Part shown: positions 58,382 through 64,000 of the stretch, one piece after another
Layout: each line of letters starts with the position of its first letter
Position numbering within the stretch: the stretch's first letter is position 1
NCBI GenBank assembly: GCA_031253995.1
Contig: JAIRVG010000004.1
Span: forward strand, 1-64,000
Length of the DNA: 64,000 nt
Direction of reading: 5' to 3'
DNA from: Paucimonas sp.
Lineage (GTDB): Bacteria > Pseudomonadota > Gammaproteobacteria > Pseudomonadales > Pseudomonadaceae
Program-made: the position numbers and the translations under genes
Notes under the pieces: generated by a model
What the model saw: the letters and a program-made list of their open reading frames with translations, nothing else
The model's database searches: none
Told to the model about the DNA's origin: nothing

Positions 58382-59449
58382 ATGACGCTCACCGATCAGT
58401 CCACCCAGGTCCGCCCCGGCGAGGAGCTCGATCCCGCCCTGATCGATCCGTACCTGAAAGCGCATATCCCGGGCTTGAGCGGCACGCCCGTCATCAGCCA
58501 GTTTCCGGGCGGCGCCTCGAACCTGACCTACCTGGTGACCTACCCGGAACATGACTTCGTCCTGCGTCGCCCGCCATTCGGCAGCAAGGCCAAGTCCGCC
58601 CATGACATGGGTCGCGAGTTCCGCATCCTCAACCAGCTCAACGCCGGTTTCCCCTATTGCCCCAAGGCCTACGTGCATTGCACCGACGAATCGCTGATCG
58701 GTGGCGAGTTCTATGTGATGGAACGGGTCAAGGGCATCATCCTGCGCTCCGACCTGCCGCCGGCGCTGGGCTTCGACGCCGCGCGCACCGAAGCGTTGTG
58801 CAAGAGCTTCATCGACCGCCTGGTAGAGCTGCACCAGGTCGACTACCACGCCGTCGGCCTCGCCGACCTGGGCAAGCCCGAGGGCTACGTGCAGCGCCAG
58901 ATCGAGGGTTGGGCCAGCCGCTACGAGAAAGCCCTGACCCCGGACGCACCGCGCTGGGAAGCGGTGATCGCCTGGCTGCGCGAGAAGATGCCGGCGGACC
59001 ACCCGCGCCCGGGCATCATCCATAACGACTACCGCTTCGACAACGTCATCCTCGATGCCGACAACCCGATGCGCATCATCGGCGTGCTGGACTGGGAAAT
59101 GACCACCCTCGGCGACCCGCTGATGGACCTGGGCAACACCCTGGCCTACTGGATCGAAGCCGACGACCCGGCGCCGGTACAGCTGATGCGCCGCCAGCCG
59201 TCCAACGCCCCGGGCATGCTCACCCGCCGCCAGTTCGTCGACTACTACGCCGAGCGTGCCGGGATCGAGATCGCCAACTTCGACTTCTACTACACCTACG
59301 GCCTGTTCCGCCTGGCCGGGATCGTCCAGCAGATCTACTACCGCTTCTTCCACGGCCAGACCCAGGACAAGCGCTTCGCCCAGTTCATCCACATGAACAA
59401 GCTGCTGGAGCACATGAGCCTGAAGGTCATCGACGCGTCCGCCCTCTGA
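58382..59449 (+). CDS. APH-fold phosphotransferase (acyl-CoA-dehydrogenase-associated type)
   Basis: A 355-residue aminoglycoside-phosphotransferase-like kinase. FPGGASNLTYLVTY is the nucleotide loop, FVLRRPPFG carries the ATP-binding Arg/Lys position, IIHNDYRFDNVILD is the catalytic loop (HxDxxxxN) and GVLDWEMTTLGDPLMDLG the metal-binding DWE motif. This subgroup is often encoded beside or fused to acyl-CoA dehydrogenases (ACAD10/11 type) and phosphorylates hydroxyacyl groups during fatty-acid breakdown; the substrate here is inferred only. It is 23 bp upstream of an SDR gene and likely co-transcribed. Confidence 0.88.
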   Translation: MTLTDQSTQVRPGEELDPALIDPYLKAHIPGLSGTPVISQFPGGASNLTYLVTYPEHDFVLRRPPFGSKAKSAHDMGREFRILNQLNAGFPYCPKAYVHCTDESLIGGEFYVMERVKGIILRSDLPPALGFDAARTEALCKSFIDRLVELHQVDYHAVGLADLGKPEGYVQRQIEGWASRYEKALTPDAPRWEAVIAWLREKMPADHPRPGIIHNDYRFDNVILDADNPMRIIGVLDWEMTTLGDPLMDLGNTLAYWIEADDPAPVQLMRRQPSNAPGMLTRRQFVDYYAERAGIEIANFDFYYTYGLFRLAGIVQQIYYRFFHGQTQDKRFAQFIHMNKLLEHMSLKVIDASAL

Positions 59450-59472
59450 ACAACGACAACAAGGAATCCATC

Positions 59473-60240
59473 ATGTCCAAGACCCAACTGTTCGACCTCG
59501 ACGGCAAGATCGCCTTCGTTTCCGGGGCCAGCCGCGGCATCGGCGAAGCCATCGCCCACCTGCTGGCGCAGCAGGGTGCCCATGTGATCGTCTCCAGCCG
59601 CAAGCTGGATGGCTGCCAGCAGGTCGCCGAGGCCATCGTCGCCGCGGGTGGCAAGGCCACCGCGATCGCCTGCCATATCGGCGAGATGGAGCAGATCACC
59701 GCGGTGTTCGCGCGGATCCGCGAAGAGTTCGGACGCCTGGACATCCTGGTCAACAACGCCGCGACCAACCCGCAGTTCTGCAACGTGCTGGACACCGACC
59801 TGGGCGCCTTCCAGAAGACCGTGGACGTGAACATCCGTGGTTACTTCTTCATGTCGGTGGAAGCCGGCAAGCTGATGCGCGAGCACGGTGGCGGCAGCAT
59901 CATCAACGTCGCCTCGATCAATGGCGTGTCGCCGGGGGTGTTCCAGGGCATCTACTCGGTGACCAAGGCGGCGGTGATCAACATGACCAAGGTCTTCGCA
60001 AAGGAATGCGCGGCGTTCGGCATTCGTTGCAACGCCCTGCTGCCGGGCCTGACCGACACCAAGTTCGCCTCGGCGCTGGTGAAGAACGATGCGATCCTGA
60101 ATACCGCGCTGCAGCAGATCCCGCTCAAGCGCGTGGCCGATCCAAAGGAAATGGCCGGGGCGGTGCTGTACCTGGCCAGTGACGCGTCCAGCTACACCAC
60201 GGGCGTGGCGCTGAATGTGGATGGGGGGTTCCTGTCCTGA
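59473..60240 (+). CDS. short-chain dehydrogenase/reductase (canonical)
   Basis: A 255-residue classical SDR: VSGASRGIGEAIA for nucleotide binding, NNAATN, INVASINGVSPGVFQGIYSVTK with catalytic Ser and YxxxK, and VDGGFLS at the end. In operon with the phosphotransferase gene (23 bp gap, AACAAGGAATCC ribosome site). Because the neighbours handle acyl-CoA-type substrates, a hydroxyacyl or secondary-alcohol substrate is plausible. Confidence 0.9.
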   Translation: MSKTQLFDLDGKIAFVSGASRGIGEAIAHLLAQQGAHVIVSSRKLDGCQQVAEAIVAAGGKATAIACHIGEMEQITAVFARIREEFGRLDILVNNAATNPQFCNVLDTDLGAFQKTVDVNIRGYFFMSVEAGKLMREHGGGSIINVASINGVSPGVFQGIYSVTKAAVINMTKVFAKECAAFGIRCNALLPGLTDTKFASALVKNDAILNTALQQIPLKRVADPKEMAGAVLYLASDASSYTTGVALNVDGGFLS

Positions 60241-60257
60241 TTCTCCGCTGAACTTGA

Positions 60258-60344
60258 GGGCCCTATCGCTGGCAAGCCAGCTCCCACAGTGTCAGCGCGC
60301 GCCGCCGGACCTGTGGAGCTGGCTTGCCAGCGATAGAGCCCTCA
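60258..60344. repeat. inverted REP pair
   Basis: CTATCGCTGGCAAGCCAGCT and its near complement GAGCTGGCTTGCCAGCGATA follow the SDR gene by about 20 bp; likely 3' end of that operon. Confidence 0.8.
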
Positions 60345-60432
60345 AGAGTCACACAAAACCCGACGACAGGCGTACCATATCCCGCTTCCGGCGAGCCCTT
60401 CTCGCCAGCCCCTGTCGCACAAGAAATCCCCC

Positions 60433-61212
60433 ATGCCTTTCGAACTCAGCGTTGACCCCACCACCCTCGCCATTCTCGCCGCAGTTGCCTTCGTCGCCGG
60501 ATTCATCGATGCCATCGCCGGCGGTGGCGGCCTGCTGACCACGCCTGCCCTGCTCACCGCCGGCATGCCGCCGCACCTGGTGCTGGGCACCAACAAGCTC
60601 AGTTCCACCTTCGGTTCGGCCACCGCAGGCTTTACCTACTACAAGCGCAAGCTGTTCCACCCGGCACAATGGCGCCATGCTCTGGTCGGTACCTTCATCG
60701 GTGCGCTGATCGGCGCCGTGATCGCCCACTACCTGCCCGCCGAATGGCTGAACAAGATGCTCCCGGTGATCGTCTTCGCCTGTGGCATCTACCTGCTGTT
60801 CGGCGGCACGCCCAAGGCGCCGCTGGACGTGAATATCCCGATCAAGAAGAAATGGCAGGCCCCGCAGGGCTTCACCCTGGGCTTCTACGACGGCGTCGCC
60901 GGCCCCGGCACCGGCGCCTTCTGGACCGTCAGCACCCTGCTGCTCTACCCCGTCGACCTGGTCAAGGCCAGCGGCGTGGCGCGCAGCATGAACTTCGTCA
61001 GCAACGCGGCGGCGCTGTCGGTGTTCATCTTCTCGGGTCAGGTGGATTGGGCGGTAGGCCTGGCGATGGGCTCTTCGTTGATGGTCGGCGCCTTCTTCGG
61101 CGCGCGCACCGCCATCAGTGGCGGTGCGAAGTTCATCCGGCCGGTGTTCATCACCGTGGTACTGGCCCTGACCGTGCGCCTAGCGTGGCAGCACTGGTTC
61201 GGCCAGGCCTAG
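60433..61212 (+). CDS. TSUP (TauE/SafE) family membrane transporter
   Basis: A 259-residue protein with about eight membrane segments in two repeats ([24 protein letters not shown] at the start; a second [18 protein letters not shown] repeat in the middle), the signature of TauE/SafE transporters. Members move sulfonates, sulfite or other small anions. Monocistronic; its last 33 bp overlap the convergent nudC gene. Substrate not assignable from sequence. Confidence 0.88.
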   Translation: MPFELSVDPTTLAILAAVAFVAGFIDAIAGGGGLLTTPALLTAGMPPHLVLGTNKLSSTFGSATAGFTYYKRKLFHPAQWRHALVGTFIGALIGAVIAHYLPAEWLNKMLPVIVFACGIYLLFGGTPKAPLDVNIPIKKKWQAPQGFTLGFYDGVAGPGTGAFWTVSTLLLYPVDLVKASGVARSMNFVSNAAALSVFIFSGQVDWAVGLAMGSSLMVGAFFGARTAISGGAKFIRPVFITVVLALTVRLAWQHWFGQA

Positions 61213-62010
61213 GCGACGGGCCACGTACAGGTCGATCAGGTAGCGGGCGATGGAGCGCCCGGCAGGCAGCGGCGGCAGCGCGTCGACGCGGAACCACTGG
61301 GCATCCTCGATCTCGTCCGGCTGCATGACGATCTCGCCACCGGCGTACTCGGCATGGAAGCCCAGCATCATCGAGTGCGGGAACGGCCAGCACTGGCTGC
61401 CGACGTACTGGATGTTGCACACCTCCAGCGCCACTTCCTCGCGCACTTCGCGCACCAGGCAATCCTCCGCCGACTCCCCCGGCTCGGCAAAGCCCGCCAG
61501 GGTGCTGTAGACGCCGGTGACGAAGCGCGGCGAACGGGCCAGGAGGATTTCATCACCCCGGGTGATCAGCACGATCATGCTCGGCGAGATGCGCGGGTAG
61601 CTGCGCAGGTCGCAGGGCTCGCAGTACATCGCCCGCTCCCAGTGGATCTGCCGCATCGGCTGGCCACAACTGCCGCAGAAACGGTGCTCGCGGGCCCAGG
61701 TGGCGATCTGCGCGGCGTAGCCGAGGATGGTGTAGGTGTCGAAGTCGCCTTCCAGCATGAACTGGCGCAGGCCGCGCCAGCTGCAGCCCGGCAGCGCCTG
61801 GCTGCCGTGCAGCTCGATCAGGTAGACCGGCTGCCCGTCGAAATGGCCGATGCCATGCTCGAAGCGGATATCCGGCTCCTGGCGCTTGAACCAGTCGCGG
61901 GGGAACAGCGCGCCGTTGGCGTCCACCATGAATCCTTCGGCGCTGCGCACGACCACAAGGCCGCCGCTCACATTCGTATCCAGTACCGCAGTGGTCCAGC
62001 GCGCTGACAT
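61180..62010 (-). CDS. nudC: NAD(H) pyrophosphatase / NAD-capped RNA decapping enzyme
   Basis: A 276-residue Nudix hydrolase. Zinc cysteines C112, C115, C130 and C133 (FCGSCGQPM ... YCEPC), the Nudix box [20 protein letters not shown] (173-192) and the NudC-specific [11 protein letters not shown] after it define the subfamily, which cleaves NADH to NMNH and AMP and removes NAD caps from RNA. Consensus SQPWPFPxS has Cys for Pro here. Overlaps the TSUP gene tail to tail. Confidence 0.94.
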   Translation of the reverse strand: MSARWTTAVLDTNVSGGLVVVRSAEGFMVDANGALFPRDWFKRQEPDIRFEHGIGHFDGQPVYLIELHGSQALPGCSWRGLRQFMLEGDFDTYTILGYAAQIATWAREHRFCGSCGQPMRQIHWERAMYCEPCDLRSYPRISPSMIVLITRGDEILLARSPRFVTGVYSTLAGFAEPGESAEDCLVREVREEVALEVCNIQYVGSQCWPFPHSMMLGFHAEYAGGEIVMQPDEIEDAQWFRVDALPPLPAGRSIARYLIDLYVARRLGLAEPVLPR

Positions 62011-62035
62011 GTTCCCTTATCCTTAGCCGTTCACC

Positions 62036-62848
62036 TCAGTCGGCGAACTCCGGCTTCTGTTTGCTCATGTGGGCGGCCACGGCCACCCGCAGGTCGGTGG
62101 ATTGCAGCATGGCGGCGTTCCAGGTGGCGATGTACTCCAGCCCGTCGTCGATCCGGTGATCGCGCATGTAGCTGAGCATCTCCTTGGTGCCGGCCACGGC
62201 AATCGGGGATTTTCCCGCAATTTCGGTGGCGATGGCAAAGACTCCATCGAGCAGCGCGGCATGGTCGTCGTAGACGCGGTTGACCAGGCCGATGCGCTGC
62301 GCTTCCACCGCGTCGATGCTGCGCCCGGTATAGGCCAGTTCACGCAGCAGGCCGTCGCCGATGATACGCGGCAGACGTTGCAAAGTGCCGACATCGGCGG
62401 CCATGCCCATGTCGATTTCCTTGATCGAGAATTGCGCGTCGGCGGCCGCGTAGCGCATGTCGCAGGCCGCCACCAGGTCGATGGCGCCGCCGATGCAGTA
62501 GCCCTGGATCGCCGCCAGCACCGGCTTGCGGCAGTTGTCCACGGCATTGAACGAGGCCTGCATCTGCAGGATCTTGCGCCGCAGCAGGCGGGCGTTGCGG
62601 CCGACATCCTTGCCCAGCTCGCTGGCCACCGAGGCCAGCAGCATCAGGTCGATACCGGAGGAGAAATGCTTGCCGGCGCCGCTGATCACCACCACCCGCA
62701 CCGCGTCGGTCTCGTCGATCCACTGGAAGATCTCGATGATCTCGCTCCAGAACGCGGCGTTCATGGCGTTGATCTTTTCCGGGCGGTTGATCTGGACGTG
62801 GGCGATGTTGTTCGACAGCTCGACCTTGAACGCGGTGTAGTCGGTCAC
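62036..62848 (-). CDS. crotonase-family dienoyl-CoA isomerase-like protein
   Basis: A 270-residue enoyl-CoA hydratase/isomerase family protein. HFSSGIDLMLL and GYCIGGAIDLVAACDMRYA form the oxyanion hole; FSIKEIDMGMAADVGTLQRL closely resembles eukaryotic and bacterial delta(3,5)-delta(2,4)-dienoyl-CoA isomerase (ECH1), with the acidic pair in KEID and AADVG. It should help degrade odd-position unsaturated fatty acids. Upstream of nudC on the same strand (25-bp gap), so the two may be co-transcribed. Divergent from nhaB. Confidence 0.87.
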   Translation of the reverse strand: MTDYTAFKVELSNNIAHVQINRPEKINAMNAAFWSEIIEIFQWIDETDAVRVVVISGAGKHFSSGIDLMLLASVASELGKDVGRNARLLRRKILQMQASFNAVDNCRKPVLAAIQGYCIGGAIDLVAACDMRYAAADAQFSIKEIDMGMAADVGTLQRLPRIIGDGLLRELAYTGRSIDAVEAQRIGLVNRVYDDHAALLDGVFAIATEIAGKSPIAVAGTKEMLSYMRDHRIDDGLEYIATWNAAMLQSTDLRVAVAAHMSKQKPEFAD

Positions 62849-63000
62849 GGCGACGCTCCTTGAGCAGGGAGGAAAGTAGACCCGGACTATATCTCACCCC
62901 ACAGGCCGCGCTTTTGCCAAAAGCGGGACTGACTTTCCTTGATCTTGCGTGACGCTTGCGGCACCGTGCGCAGGTCTTTGAATCATTAGGAAACATTTCA

Positions 63001-64000
63001 TGCCCCGCTCCCTGCCCGGCGCCCTGATTCACAACTTCCTTGGCCAATCGCCGCGCTGGTACAAGGCCACCGTGTGCCTGTTCCTGCTGCTCAACCCATT
63101 GCTGCTGGCGACCCTTGGCCCGGTGGTCACCGGCTGGGTGCTGGTGGTGCAGTTCATCTTCTTCCTCGGCATGGCGCTCAAGTGCTACCCGCTGATGCCT
63201 GGTGGCCTGCTGATGGTCGAGGCGCTGCTGCTCGGCCTGACCACGCCGCAGGCGCTGTACGAGGAGCTGCAACACAACTTCCCGGTGATCCTGCTGCTGA
63301 TGTTCATGGTGGCCGGGATCTACTTCATGAAGGAACTGCTGCTGTTCGTATTCTCGCGTATTTTGTTAGGAATTCGATCCAAGCCATTGCTGGCATTGAT
63401 GTTTTGTTTCCTTTCAGCGTTTCTCTCTGCCTTCCTCGACGCGCTTACCGTGACAGCGGTGATCATCAGTGCCGCAGTGGGTTTCTATGCCATCTACCAC
63501 CGCGTTGCATCCGGTGCGAACCCCCGTGGCGATGCACAGATCGACAGCGACCAGCACATTCCCGATCTGGCCCGGGAAGACCTGCAACAGTTCCGCGCCT
63601 TCCTGCGCAGCCTGCTGATGCATGGCGCCGTGGGTACGGCCCTGGGTGGCGTGTGCACGTTGGTGGGCGAGCCGCAGAACCTGCTGATCGGCCATGAGAT
63701 GGGCTGGCACTTCCAGGAGTTCTTCCTGAAAGTCGCCCCGGTGTCGCTGCCGGTGCTGGCGGCGGGCCTGGTCACCTGCGTACTGCTGGAGAAACTGCGC
63801 TGGTTCGGCTACGGCACCCTGCTGCCGGATCGCGTGCGCGAGGTACTGGCCGCCTGCGCCGCCGAGGACGACGCCCAGCGCACCCCGCAGCAACGCGCCA
63901 GCCTGCTGGTGCAGGGAATTGCCGCGCTGATCCTGATCGTCTGCCTGGGGCTGCATATCGCCGAGGTGGGCCTGATCGGCCTGCTGGTGATCGTGCTGAT
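63001..64000 (+). CDS. nhaB: sodium/proton antiporter NhaB, 5' part
   Basis: An open frame begins ATG at 63001 ([20 protein letters not shown]) and runs off the window end after 333 codons, where about 500 are expected. The N-terminus, the [20 protein letters not shown] helix, the [16 protein letters not shown] helix with its conserved Asp and the [16 protein letters not shown] loop are characteristic of NhaB. It exports Na+ in exchange for protons. AGGAAAC lies 5-6 bp before the start. The 152-bp divergent region upstream shows no clear regulator site. Confidence 0.92.

Overview
The window is a contiguous piece of a GC-rich Pseudomonas chromosome, most likely from the P. putida / P. fluorescens lineage. 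The evidence is the very high third-position GC, the gene neighbourhoods (paa catabolon, cysI with its DUF934 partner, nfuA, cti, metH), DUF3077 and DUF2970 proteins typical of the genus, and dozens of REP-type repeats (GCTGGCAAGCCAGCTCCCACA, GGAGCGGGTTCACCCGC, GGAGCGGATTTATCCGC) between genes. I saw no tRNA, rRNA, CRISPR array, insertion sequence or prophage.

Layout. 0.1-3.5 kb: a TetR-controlled SDR/DsbA-like pair, a LysE exporter and a secreted HExxH protein. 3.8-7.7 kb: a BvgA/BvgS-like two-component system. 7.7-10.2 kb: a soluble double-PAS chemoreceptor (BdlA-like) with a possible sigma-28 promoter, and a GntR-like LacI repressor. 10.5-13.5 kb: an iron alcohol dehydrogenase (YiaY) and threonine dehydratase IlvA, the latter preceded by a complete textbook transcription attenuator with an Ile/Thr leader peptide. 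13.6-22.2 kb: an exopolysaccharide locus related to the E. coli phage-N4-receptor system: wecB, nfrB, nfrA and a small periplasmic glycosidase-like gene overlap end to start, followed by a membrane diguanylate cyclase on the same strand. 22.2-40.6 kb: a complete phenylacetate catabolon: paaX and paaY leftward; paaFGHIJK, paaABCDE, a DUF485 gene, paaL, paaM and paaZ rightward. A 1.35-kb insert of REP-like DNA plus an antisense DUF3077 gene separates paaK from paaA. 40.9-45.7 kb: two TonB-dependent receptors behind a sigma-54-type promoter. 45.8-53.3 kb: nfuA, cti, metH with a MetR box, a DUF2970 gene and a 37-residue membrane protein. 53.6-57.8 kb: cysI-DUF934, sohB and a histidine phosphatase. 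57.9-60.2 kb: SCP2 protein, APH-type phosphotransferase and SDR. 60.4-64 kb: a TSUP transporter, nudC, a dienoyl-CoA-isomerase-like crotonase and the 5' part of nhaB, cut by the window end.

How the genes work together. The paa genes encode uptake (PaaM porin, PaaL symporter), CoA activation (PaaK), ring epoxidation (PaaABCDE), isomerisation (PaaG), ring opening and oxidation (PaaZ) and beta-oxidation (PaaJ, PaaF, PaaH) to acetyl-CoA and succinyl-CoA, with PaaX as repressor and PaaI/PaaY as salvage thioesterases. In the nfr locus WecB should supply UDP-ManNAc, NfrB polymerises and exports it under c-di-GMP control through its MshEN-like C-terminus, NfrA is the outer-membrane exit, and the adjacent cyclase is a plausible local source of c-di-GMP. 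The two best leads for follow-up are this polysaccharide locus and the ilvA attenuator.
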